Assembly (NCBI GenBank): GCA_046303375.1
Contig: JBKCGB010000029.1
Coordinates: 1 to 12,170, forward strand
Direction of reading: 5' to 3'
Length of the DNA: 12,170 nt
From: UBA965 sp046303375
GTDB taxonomy: Bacteria > Chloroflexota > Chloroflexia > Chloroflexales > Roseiflexaceae
In this document: piece after piece, positions 5,850 through 12,170 of the stretch
Layout: each line of letters begins with the position of its first letter
Position numbering within the stretch: the first letter of the stretch is position 1
Made by a program: the position numbers and the translations under genes
Notes under the pieces: model-generated
Told to the model about the DNA's origin: nothing
Database searches by the model: none
The model's input: the letters and a program-made list of their open reading frames with translations, nothing else

Positions 5850-6416
5850 ATGAGTGATTTGGTTCGCCTCTACGAACAATGTGTCGCATGGATTACCAGT
5901 GTAATTAGTTGGGCTACTGCAACCGTCATCCAGCTCTGGTACGCCAACCCATATCACGCAATCATCACCACCACGATTGTGGCGTGGTATGCCAACGGCT
6001 ATCTGACAATCGCAGGTGTGGTGGTTGCAGTAATCATCCTCCTCGCAGTATTGCGCCGGTGGGCGCTCCACGTGGTGCGGCGGACATACTACCACCGCTA
6101 CTGTGAACTCAACAGACACTTGTTGACGGTGATCCGCCTAGGGCGCGACGATGTGACGCGCAATATGGCCAAAATTACCATAGCGCGGCGTGCCTTTCGT
6201 CACTACTTTTACACCTATCAGCTCGACTTTACCCCCGACACCGCATTGCGCCGCACCATGCGTGAATTGGTCAACCAAGTAGATGCAGACGCTGCACTCT
6301 TTCAGCAAAAAGTAGAACTCACACACGCCTACACACTGCATACCATGATTGAAACACAACGTCGTACCTACCCACGACGTATTCGCTGGCTGTATCGTTT
6401 GACGGGTGGTCGGTAA
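5850..6416 (+). CDS. Trp-rich small membrane protein, paralog 3 of 3 (unknown function)
   Basis: This 188-residue protein is not recognised. Its first 14 residues follow the pattern of the two preceding proteins (L4, V12, W14; C11 shared with paralog 1). One or two N-terminal hydrophobic segments (about 12-30 and 35-48) precede a strong transmembrane helix at about 52-68. A very basic juxtamembrane region (R69, R70, R77, R78) marks the cytoplasmic side. The helical C-terminal domain has a weakly matching region around F120-x4-L125-x-F127, so it is the most diverged of the three. The end is strongly basic (R171-R188). AAGGA (5839-5843) lies six bases before ATG 5850. It converges on the fucosidase gene across a 15-bp hairpin. 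Common origin with the other two is inferred from architecture, order and the N-terminal pattern. Confidence 0.8.
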   Translation: MSDLVRLYEQCVAWITSVISWATATVIQLWYANPYHAIITTTIVAWYANGYLTIAGVVVAVIILLAVLRRWALHVVRRTYYHRYCELNRHLLTVIRLGRDDVTRNMAKITIARRAFRHYFYTYQLDFTPDTALRRTMRELVNQVDADAALFQQKVELTHAYTLHTMIETQRRTYPRRIRWLYRLTGGR

Positions 6417-6428
6417 CGTTCAAAACGT

Positions 6429-6462
6429 GCACGGGGCATGGGAATACTCCCATGCCCCGTGC
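6429..6462. terminator. Bidirectional hairpin terminator
   Basis: GCACGGGGCATGGGA (6429-6443) pairs perfectly with 6448-6462 around the loop ATAC. GTTT follows on the + strand, and on the minus strand the stem is followed by ACGTTTTG. It lies 12 bases after paralog 3 and 12 bases beyond the stop of the converging fucosidase gene, so it should end both transcripts. Confidence 0.85.
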
Positions 6463-6474
6463 GTTTGGATGTGG

Positions 6475-7893
6475 TTAACGAATACGCAACACCACCGCAT
6501 AGTTGCCAATGGGTGTGGCCGGCATGTCCACCACCAATGCATCGGCATGCTGATGCCACGTGACGGAGGCATCGTAACCGATTAACTCGATGCTGCGGAT
6601 CTGTGCCATGTGTCCACTGGCGCTCCCCAATGCATTGATGCGTGCCTGTGCGCCTGGCCAGGCCATGATGATGGCGTAGAGTGTATCGCCACGCCTGGTG
6701 AAACGGATGTCTTGGCCGGTAAAGTCGGCACGCTCGGTATCCGTAAAGGCGCCATCGGCGACTTTGGTGGGACCCTCGCCATAGATGTGCCATGGCGTGG
6801 TAGCGTAGATGGCCTCGCCGTTGACGCGCAACCAGGCGCCGATTTCGTGGAGCAAATAGACCTCGTGGGCGGGAATGGTGCCATCGGCTTTGGGACCGAT
6901 ATTAAGCAACAGGGCGCCGTTTTTGCTGACTACATCAATCAAGTCACTGATAAGATTGGCAGGTGTCTTGTAGTCTTGGGCGTCGGTATAGCCCCATGAA
7001 TTTTTGGCGACTGAGGTGTCGTTCTGCCAAAAGTGGGGGTAGATGTCGGTGACTTGGCCGCGCTCAATGTCAAAGACGGCACTCCCCGGTGCAAACGCAT
7101 CGTACTTGTAGTTGACGGCCACGCCCTTGTCCCACTGTGCAGCGCGGTTGTAGTAGTAGGCGGCGAATTGCTGCAAGGCCGGCTCCCACGCTTTGTGCTG
7201 GATCCACCAATCAAACCAAAAGAGCTGTGGCTGGTATTTGTCGATGAGCTCGACGTTGCGTGCCAACCAGTCGTCAATGTAGGCTTCGCTAGGGCGTTCA
7301 TCGGAATGGAGTTGGTGCCAATCTTCGGGCGACTTCTCGGCGGGCCCATACAAATCGGCGTAGGCAGGATCGTTGACATCGCTAGCGAAGCCGCGTCCAT
7401 GTTCAAAGAAAAACCAGTGCTCGGCACGGTGGCTCGATAACCCAAAGATCATACCGTGGCGCCGAATGGCGACACTCAGCTCGCCGATGATGTCGCGCTT
7501 GGGCCCCATATCTTTGGCGTTCCAGCGGCTGAGGGCTGTCTCGTACATGGCAAAACCATCGTGGTGCTCGGCTACTGGCACCACGAAGCGGGCACCGGCA
7601 ATGGCAAAGAGTTCAGCCCATTGATTGGCATCAAAGCGCTCGGCACGGAACTGCGGAATGAAGTCTTTGTAGCCGAAGCTGGCATGTGACCCGTAGGTCG
7701 CCAGATGGTGTTCGTATTCTTTGGTGCCAGGCGTGTACATGTTGCGCGGGTACCACTCGCTGCCAAACGCAGGGACACAATATGGCCCCCAGTGGATAAA
7801 TATGCCGAATTTGCCTTCGCGATACCAGGCAGGGACTTGGTACTGCTGGAGCGATGGCCAGTTGGGGCTAAATGGTCCGGGTGGGATTTGCAT
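6475..7893 (-). CDS. GH29 family alpha-L-fucosidase, cytoplasmic
   Basis: This enzyme should release L-fucose from alpha-linked oligosaccharides by the retaining GH29 mechanism. Using numbering from ATG 7896 (473 aa), an N-terminal catalytic barrel shows HWGPYCVPAFGSEWYP (35-50), the EHHDGFAMY block (110-118), W125-N126, and FWFDWW (226-231) where D229 is the expected nucleophile. The NGALLLNIGPKADG block (326-339) closes the barrel, and residues from about 380 form a small C-terminal beta domain. The general acid is not conserved across GH29 and I do not assign it. There is no signal peptide, so it works on imported oligosaccharides. AGGAG is three bases from ATG 7896 but six from the next ATG (7893), so the latter (472 aa) is preferred. 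It lies 17 bases downstream of the TIM-barrel gene and is clearly in its operon. Confidence 0.93.
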   Translation of the reverse strand: MQIPPGPFSPNWPSLQQYQVPAWYREGKFGIFIHWGPYCVPAFGSEWYPRNMYTPGTKEYEHHLATYGSHASFGYKDFIPQFRAERFDANQWAELFAIAGARFVVPVAEHHDGFAMYETALSRWNAKDMGPKRDIIGELSVAIRRHGMIFGLSSHRAEHWFFFEHGRGFASDVNDPAYADLYGPAEKSPEDWHQLHSDERPSEAYIDDWLARNVELIDKYQPQLFWFDWWIQHKAWEPALQQFAAYYYNRAAQWDKGVAVNYKYDAFAPGSAVFDIERGQVTDIYPHFWQNDTSVAKNSWGYTDAQDYKTPANLISDLIDVVSKNGALLLNIGPKADGTIPAHEVYLLHEIGAWLRVNGEAIYATTPWHIYGEGPTKVADGAFTDTERADFTGQDIRFTRRGDTLYAIIMAWPGAQARINALGSASGHMAQIRSIELIGYDASVTWHQHADALVVDMPATPIGNYAVVLRIR

Positions 7894-7910
7894 CATACAC
7901 TCCTTTGTGT

Positions 7911-8666
7911 TTAGACATTCAGCAATTGACGTGATGCCTTGAGGGCACTGGCCACATCGCCGCGGGGCAGATATTCGTGCCCCACAAAGCCGGTGTACCC
8001 CGTTGCGGCGATGGCGCGCATCAAGGGCGGGTGGTGGATTTCTTGGGTGTCATCGGGGTCAAAGCGCCCCGGATTGCCGGCGATATGGTAGTGCCCGAAG
8101 TGTGTGTGGTACTGTTGCACCGTGCGAATCAAGTCACCTTCCATGATTTGCATGTGGTAGGCATCGTAGAGCAACTTGATGCGGGGCGACTTGACCGGTG
8201 CCACACAGGCCACCCCAAAGGGTGTGTTGTCGCACTGGTAGTCGTGGTGATCGACTTTGCTGTTGAGCAACTCGAGTACCAGGTTGACACCAGCTTGTTC
8301 GGCCAGCGGGGCGAGCTTTTGTAGCCCTTCGATAATCGTGGCAATGCTGTCGTAGGTGTTGCGACCTGCGCGGTTACCACTAAAGCAGATCAGGTTGGGG
8401 ATGTTCCACTTGACTGCTTTCTCCAGTTGGGTAGTCGTCTCAGCGATAATGCGGGCATGCTGACTGGCATCATTCAGCCCTGACTCAATTGAGGCGTGGG
8501 CTTGGGTCGAGACCATCACCAGGCCGCGAGTGCGCACTTCTTGCCAGTACTTTTCTGGTACCATTTCGACACCCTCAAAGCCGGCCTGTTGCCCAGCATC
8601 GAGAATCTGCATGTCGCTTAGTCCACGATTGGTGAGACACCACCACACAAAGGCATGCTTGACCAT
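7911..8666 (-). CDS. Hydroxypyruvate isomerase-like TIM-barrel protein
   Basis: This 251-residue protein belongs to the xylose-isomerase-like TIM-barrel superfamily, closest by motif to the hydroxypyruvate isomerase (Hyi/Gip) branch. Diagnostic stretches are LLYDAYHMQIMEGDL (165-179), H-x-I-A-G-N-P-G-R (193-201) and VGHEYLP (228-234). The likely metal/catalytic residues are E132, D168, H194 and E231. It probably interconverts a small keto- and aldo-sugar acid or similar. Start ATG 8666 is chosen because it opens the conserved first strand and has AAAGG eight bases upstream; the frame is open further upstream, but that part looks non-coding. The fucosidase follows directly on the same transcript, so a role in handling fucose or a co-released sugar is possible. 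True hydroxypyruvate isomerase would usually sit with glyoxylate genes, which are absent here, so the substrate is uncertain. Confidence 0.88.
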   Translation of the reverse strand: MVKHAFVWWCLTNRGLSDMQILDAGQQAGFEGVEMVPEKYWQEVRTRGLVMVSTQAHASIESGLNDASQHARIIAETTTQLEKAVKWNIPNLICFSGNRAGRNTYDSIATIIEGLQKLAPLAEQAGVNLVLELLNSKVDHHDYQCDNTPFGVACVAPVKSPRIKLLYDAYHMQIMEGDLIRTVQQYHTHFGHYHIAGNPGRFDPDDTQEIHHPPLMRAIAATGYTGFVGHEYLPRGDVASALKASRQLLNV

Positions 8667-8711
8667 GACTTGCGCCTTTCTTTGTATAACACTGTGTAGA
8701 ACGATGCCTTT

Positions 8712-8717
8712 ATCATA
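8712..8717 (-). promoter_or_regulatory. Candidate -10 element for the TIM-barrel/fucosidase operon
   Basis: On the minus strand TATGAT lies about 45 bases ahead of ATG 8666. Only a poor -35 (TTCGTC with an 18-base spacer) is visible. The terminator of the upstream gene lies just before it, so a promoter is expected in this interval. Confidence 0.35.
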
Positions 8718-8747
8718 GCGTACTTTGGTCGCGTTGACGAAATAACG

Positions 8748-8782
8748 ACACCGTTCGATGCATGCATGGCATCGAACGGTGT
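8748..8782 (-). terminator. Hairpin terminator after the PLP enzyme gene
   Basis: ACACCGTTCGATGC (8748-8761) pairs perfectly with 8769-8782 around the loop ATGCATG. It starts 12 bases past the stop of the minus-strand PLP enzyme gene. The following minus-strand tract, CGTTATTTCG, is only moderately T-rich. Confidence 0.7.
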
Positions 8783-8793
8783 GATATCTGTCG

Positions 8794-10065
8794 CTACACG
8801 TACTCGAGCGCTTGTGCAATGTCCGCAATTAAGTCATCGGGGTGCTCGATGCCAATTGACAGGCGCACCAGCGCATCGGTGATATCGCCTTCGATGCGGT
8901 CTTCGAGGTCAACTTCAATGTGCGTCATACTAGCGGGGTGCTCGGCCAGCGACTCGTTGCCCCCCAAGCTGACGGCCATGTGTAGGAGCTTGAGGTGATT
9001 GAGGAAGCGGAACGATTCGGCTTCGCCACCTTTCAAGTAGACCGAAATCATCGCCCCAGGTGCATGACACTGTTTGGCATAGATCCGCCCCTGCTCGCTC
9101 TGTGGATCAAGCATGCCCAAGTAGTTGACGTAGTCAACTTTGGGATGCGCTGCCAAAAACGCAGCGACTTTTTGTGCACCCTCGCACTGCGCCTGCATGC
9201 GTAATTTGAGCGTTTCAAGGCTGCGCGTCAATAACCAGCATGTGTGTGGTGCTGGGATGCCACCCAACATGGCACGCATCAGCTTGAGCTGCCCGATATA
9301 CTCAGCTTTGCCGAGCGCTGCACCCGCAATTACATCGCTGTGTCCACCGATATATTTGGTGGCTGAGTAGAGCGAAAGGTCAGCACCGTGCATGAGTGGC
9401 TGTTGAAAGACAGGCCCCAGGAAGGTGTTGTCAATGACCACCAGCGGGCGCTTGCCATCTTTTTCGAGGCGTTTGGCGTGCGCTACTGCATGCGCAATAT
9501 CGGCCATCAGGTTGCTCGGATTACACGGCGTCTCGAGGTAGATCATGCCCACTTTGGGACCAATGCTTGGGTCGTTGAGTACTTTGTCGAGACCGGCATT
9601 GCCGTCACGCAAGCGGACGCCAACTGGCTTGATGCCGAAGCGTACCAGAATGCGCTTAATCAGGTAGTCGGTGCCGCCATAGGTGGGCTCGCTGTGCACC
9701 AGCACGTCACCCGGATTGAGAAAGCCAAGGAAGGTGAAGGCAATCGCTGCCATGCCACTTTCAAAGGCAGCCCCCGCTTCAGCGTTTTCCCACACGGCTA
9801 ATCGCCGCTCAAAAATCTCGAGGTTGGGATTCGTGTCACGGCTGTAGATATAGGTATTGGAAAAATCTTCATCGGGACGTTGTTTGCGCAAACCGTTGAT
9901 GACTTCCGCATACGCTTTGCCATGCTCCGCACTCGTAAACGAAAAGGTCGAGGTCAAGTAGAGTGGCGGCTTGACGCTATGACTTGCTAAATCAGGGTCA
10001 TACGCATAGCTCATCATCTGACTCTCAGGATGTAAATGCGGGTCGGGTGGTGTCTTGGCTTTCAT
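8794..10065 (-). CDS. Cys/Met metabolism PLP-dependent enzyme (cystathionine gamma-synthase/lyase family)
   Basis: This 423-residue protein is a fold-type I trans-sulfuration enzyme that would form or break C-S bonds in cysteine, homocysteine or methionine metabolism. YSRDTNP (74-80) contains the Tyr and Arg that bind PLP phosphate from the neighbouring subunit. Y129-G130 stacks on the cofactor, D212 (in VVIDNTF) contacts the pyridine nitrogen, and K237 in SATKYIGGHSD is the Schiff-base lysine. The C-terminal SLGGNESLAEHPASMTH block (366-382) binds the substrate carboxylate. The position where methionine gamma-lyases have their active-site Cys (after Y-G) is Gly here, which favours a cystathionine synthase/lyase type. 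A charged insert near 59-70 seems longer than in standard MetB. ATG 10065 has GAGGAGG at good spacing. It is followed by its own hairpin terminator. Confidence 0.92.
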   Translation of the reverse strand: MKAKTPPDPHLHPESQMMSYAYDPDLASHSVKPPLYLTSTFSFTSAEHGKAYAEVINGLRKQRPDEDFSNTYIYSRDTNPNLEIFERRLAVWENAEAGAAFESGMAAIAFTFLGFLNPGDVLVHSEPTYGGTDYLIKRILVRFGIKPVGVRLRDGNAGLDKVLNDPSIGPKVGMIYLETPCNPSNLMADIAHAVAHAKRLEKDGKRPLVVIDNTFLGPVFQQPLMHGADLSLYSATKYIGGHSDVIAGAALGKAEYIGQLKLMRAMLGGIPAPHTCWLLTRSLETLKLRMQAQCEGAQKVAAFLAAHPKVDYVNYLGMLDPQSEQGRIYAKQCHAPGAMISVYLKGGEAESFRFLNHLKLLHMAVSLGGNESLAEHPASMTHIEVDLEDRIEGDITDALVRLSIGIEHPDDLIADIAQALEYV

Positions 10066-10088
10066 CGTGATCCTCCTCGATCAATGTG

Positions 10089-10108
10089 GGTGTGCCACAG
10101 TGCACACC
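10089..10108. promoter_or_regulatory. Inverted repeat upstream of the PLP enzyme gene
   Basis: GGTGTGC (10089-10095) and GCACACC (10102-10108) are perfect 7-bp inverted arms separated by CACAGT. The repeat lies 24 bases before the ATG of the minus-strand PLP enzyme gene, within the likely 5' leader or promoter. A protein binding site is possible; I see no known riboswitch pattern. Confidence 0.35.
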
Positions 10109-10204
10109 TGTATCCTACCACGCGCGCATCGAATGAGCCTTGTGGGTTCACAAATCGTGCTCATGTAGAGAGCGTGGCGGTCGCTGAGTTTTGTGGTGCC
10201 CACC

Positions 10205-10253
10205 CTCAATTATCCATTCTCAATTATCCATTCTCAATTATCCATTCTCAATT
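10205..10253. repeat. 14-bp direct tandem repeat, three and a half copies
   Basis: The unit CTCAATTATCCATT occurs three times without a mismatch (10205-10218, 10219-10232, 10233-10246). A half copy CTCAATT (10247-10253) follows and touches the stop codon of the minus-strand M20 gene. It is markedly A+T-rich compared with its surroundings. It is too short and lacks spacers, so it is not a CRISPR array. It fits a slipped-strand or intergenic minisatellite repeat. Confidence 0.95.
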
Positions 10254-11614
10254 CAACGCGTCATTTTCGCAATCTCCTCAAGTAATGCCGCCCCCGTGCG
10301 AATGCCATTGATGTAGCAATCGATGATAATGTTTTCGTTGGGGGCATGGTTGCGCTCGTCGGCATTGGCGTAGGGCACTACAAAGGCTGGAATGCCCAAT
10401 ATTTTAGTATAGACATAATCCGGCAGACTGCCACCCAATGATGGAATGTGGTACGGCTCCACCCCCTGTGCCGCCACAATGGCACGGTGAATGGGTGCTG
10501 CAAAGGGCGAATCAAGCGGCGTGCGTGATGGCTCCATGCCACCTTCAAACGTCACAATCACACTCGGGTCAATCTGGTTGACATGGTCGCGAATCGCTTT
10601 TTCGCAGGCGGCCAGGCTCATGCCACCCACGAGGCGCATATCGCACTTGACCAGTCCCTCATGTGGGAGCACCGTTTTGGAGCCAGGGCCGCCGTAACCG
10701 CCGTGGAAGCCGTTGATGGTCAGTGTCGGTCGGCACGAAATACGGTCATAAAAGGGTACTTCTGGCGGTCCATCCAGCTCTGTCATCCCCACCCCTGCCA
10801 TCACACGTTCGAGCTCGAGGGGCAAACTATCGAGGGCAGCGCGTTCCAACGCCGTAATTGGTGCCACTTGTGCCATGATGCCGGGGATGGTGATTTCACC
10901 TCGTGCATTTTTCATGGTCGCGAGCAGGTGCACCAATCGCCACAACGGTTGCGGGGCCACACCGCCCCAGTTGCCCGAGTGCAGATCGGGGTTGGCGCCC
11001 TTGGCGTAGAGTTCAAACGACAGCACACCGCGCACGCCGTACTCAATTTGTGGTGTGCCGTCTTCGTGGATGGGACCGTCAGCAGTGATGACCAGATCGG
11101 CCATCAGCAACTCGTAGTGGGTGCGCACGAATTCGGCCAGATTAGGGCTACCCACTTCTTCTTCGCCTTCGAGCAAAAAGGTCACATTGCACGGTAATTC
11201 ACCGACCACTTTGAGCCAAGCCTCGATACCCAGCAACTGGCCAAAGTGCTGCCCCTTGTTGTCGCCGGCACCACGTCCGTAGATGCGTCCGTTGCGGATG
11301 GTGGGCGTGAATGGCGGCGAAATCCATGCTTCGAGTGGGTCGGGTGGTTGCACGTCGTAATGCCCGTAGAGCAGTACGGTCGGCTTATCGGTATGTTTGT
11401 GGTAGCGCCCCACAATCATCGGCCAGCCGGCAGTAGGGTAGGCGGTGGTGTCAAAGCCCAACTCACGCAAGTAGCTGGTCAGCCATTCGGCGGTTTCGCC
11501 GATGCCGATGCCGTGGGCACTGATACTCGGGCGGCTGACGTAGTCCATCAGGCGCGCAATGGATTGGTCGCGGTGCGCCTCGATATATGCAAAAATTTTG
11601 GGCAGATGTGACAT
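10253..11614 (-). CDS. M20 family metallodipeptidase
   Basis: This 453-residue protein is a cytoplasmic dipeptidase of the M20 (CNDP/ArgE-like) family that hydrolyses dipeptides with a dinuclear zinc or manganese centre. Metal ligands are H85 and D118 (in GHYDVQP, 84-90, and GRGAGDNKG, 113-121), E152, D179 (in TADGP) and H423 (in ERNHAPNE). E151 in EGEEEVGS (149-156) is the expected catalytic base, and D87 supports H85. H212 in DLHSGNWGG belongs to the dimerisation lid domain (about 195-345), which reaches the partner active site in this family. Length is typical and no signal peptide is present. GAGGAG lies nine bases before ATG 11614. The next gene in the same direction starts 187 bases downstream, across the tandem repeat, and probably has its own promoter. 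Confidence 0.95.
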   Translation of the reverse strand: MSHLPKIFAYIEAHRDQSIARLMDYVSRPSISAHGIGIGETAEWLTSYLRELGFDTTAYPTAGWPMIVGRYHKHTDKPTVLLYGHYDVQPPDPLEAWISPPFTPTIRNGRIYGRGAGDNKGQHFGQLLGIEAWLKVVGELPCNVTFLLEGEEEVGSPNLAEFVRTHYELLMADLVITADGPIHEDGTPQIEYGVRGVLSFELYAKGANPDLHSGNWGGVAPQPLWRLVHLLATMKNARGEITIPGIMAQVAPITALERAALDSLPLELERVMAGVGMTELDGPPEVPFYDRISCRPTLTINGFHGGYGGPGSKTVLPHEGLVKCDMRLVGGMSLAACEKAIRDHVNQIDPSVIVTFEGGMEPSRTPLDSPFAAPIHRAIVAAQGVEPYHIPSLGGSLPDYVYTKILGIPAFVVPYANADERNHAPNENIIIDCYINGIRTGAALLEEIAKMTR

Positions 11615-11649
11615 ATGATTGACTCCTCACAAGATGCGGTGTTGTGTCT

Positions 11650-11655
11650 ATTTTA
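11650..11655 (-). promoter_or_regulatory. Candidate -10 element of the M20 peptidase gene
   Basis: On the minus strand TAAAAT lies about 35 bases upstream of ATG 11614. No convincing -35 box is visible. It is one side of a 268-base divergent intergenic region shared with the secreted-protein gene. Confidence 0.3.
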
Positions 11656-11827
11656 CACATATCACCAGCCGACGGACAGTGTGCTGACCTGCTCACCTCT
11701 AGCGTGCATGGCTAGGGTGCAATCGCCCACCATGAGTGTTGGGATGTAGCATATTCATAGAGACACACAGCAAATTACGGAACATTTCGGTAACATCTGC
11801 CATCTTTTAATATAGAAAATTGAATAA

Positions 11828-11843
11828 ATACATGGTAATGTAT
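11828..11843. promoter_or_regulatory. Small inverted repeat ahead of the secreted-protein gene
   Basis: ATACAT (11828-11833) and ATGTAT (11838-11843) pair around GGTA, 40 bases before ATG 11883. TTGAAT (11820-11825) lies just upstream and TATGCT (11841-11846) overlaps the right arm. Their 15-base spacing is short for a promoter. It could be an operator over a weak promoter. Confidence 0.25.
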
Positions 11844-11882
11844 GCTCAACCACAGTGCAATGTATCAAGAAAGAGCGTGTTT

Positions 11883-12170
11883 ATGATGTATCGTTTCAGC
11901 ATACTCCTGATCCTGGTGGCATGTGTGGTTAATCTCGCCAGTGCACCACCCGTGCAGGCCGCCGACAACACACTGGGTGTCAATCTCAGCGAGCTGGTTG
12001 ATTACTCCGATGAAGATCCATTCCTCGATTATATGAAAATGTCGCGTGAGTGGTTTGGGCAAAGCGATACTGAATTTGATACCAATGAGAGTGGCAAAAT
12101 TGCGCTTGATGTCAATGGGTGGGTCAAATCCGTACGCCCCACAGGTGGTGGGCGGTTTACGCGGGTGGCC
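11883..12170 (+). CDS. Secreted protein, N-terminal part (partial gene)
   Basis: The frame is open from ATG 11883 to the window edge, giving the first 96 residues. Residues 1-27 are a classical signal peptide: a short basic start, a hydrophobic core at about 6-20, and an A-x-A type cleavage region near V24-Q25-A26-A27. The mature start, N-x-L-G-V-N-L-S-E-L-V-D-Y-S-D, then D-Y-M-K-M-S-R-E-W-F-G-Q and a D-V-N-G-W-V-K-S segment, resembles from memory the start of large exported proteins of unknown or carbohydrate-related function in filamentous bacteria. I cannot name the family. A second ATG at 11886 is equally possible. The ribosome site (AGAAAGAG, 11868-11875) is weak. It is transcribed divergently from the M20 peptidase gene. 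Confidence 0.8.
   Translation, partial: MMYRFSILLILVACVVNLASAPPVQAADNTLGVNLSELVDYSDEDPFLDYMKMSREWFGQSDTEFDTNESGKIALDVNGWVKSVRPTGGGRFTRVA

Noticed and set aside
7033..7440. 135-codon plus-strand ORF opposite the fucosidase
   Set aside because: It is antisense to the GH29 catalytic core, which is intact, and has no independent support.
10205..10253. CRISPR array
   Set aside because: The 14-bp units are directly adjacent with no spacers, so this is a simple tandem repeat.
10583..11197. 204-codon plus-strand ORF opposite the M20 peptidase
   Set aside because: The opposite strand has all M20 metal ligands in frame; this ORF is a codon-bias shadow.

Overview
The window reads as a dense stretch of bacterial chromosome with a base composition near 50% G+C (judged by eye, not computed). 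Strong Shine-Dalgarno sequences, hairpin terminators and a tRNA with an encoded CCA end are all bacterial. The gene mix (Gfo/Idh/MocA dehydrogenase, several xylose-isomerase-like TIM barrels, a GH29 alpha-L-fucosidase, an M20 dipeptidase, a trans-sulfuration PLP enzyme) would fit a carbohydrate-degrading Chloroflexota such as a Herpetosiphon relative. That placement is a guess from gene style and needs a database search.

Left part (1-1200): the 3' end of an unidentified gene, an unrecognised protein with a central hydrophobic hairpin (247-1077), and a complete tRNA-Thr(CGT) with its own promoter. Next (1266-3937) comes a tight + strand operon: a Gfo/Idh/MocA dehydrogenase and two different sugar phosphate isomerase/epimerase TIM barrels, preceded by a 32-bp near-perfect palindrome that is probably an operator. 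A very strong hairpin (3973-4010) closes the operon. A doubtful convergent minus-strand ORF (4014-4532) follows.

The middle (4654-6416) holds three consecutive + strand genes for small membrane proteins that appear to be diverged paralogs. They share an N-terminal pattern (V12 and W14 in all three), membrane segments, and a helical C-terminal domain. Genes 1 and 2 have a clear common motif in that domain. I do not recognise this family, and it is the best candidate here for something undescribed. A hairpin element ahead of this cluster is nearly identical to one ahead of the 247-1077 membrane protein, which suggests shared control.

The right part (6475-11614) is all minus strand. Read in transcription order it contains an M20 dipeptidase, a trans-sulfuration PLP enzyme, and a two-gene unit of a hydroxypyruvate-isomerase-like TIM barrel and a cytoplasmic GH29 fucosidase. 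The last 288 bases start a divergent + strand gene for a secreted protein, cut by the window edge.

Together the two sugar units look like intracellular catabolism of imported glycosides, fucosylated in one case. No transporter or regulator for either lies in the window.
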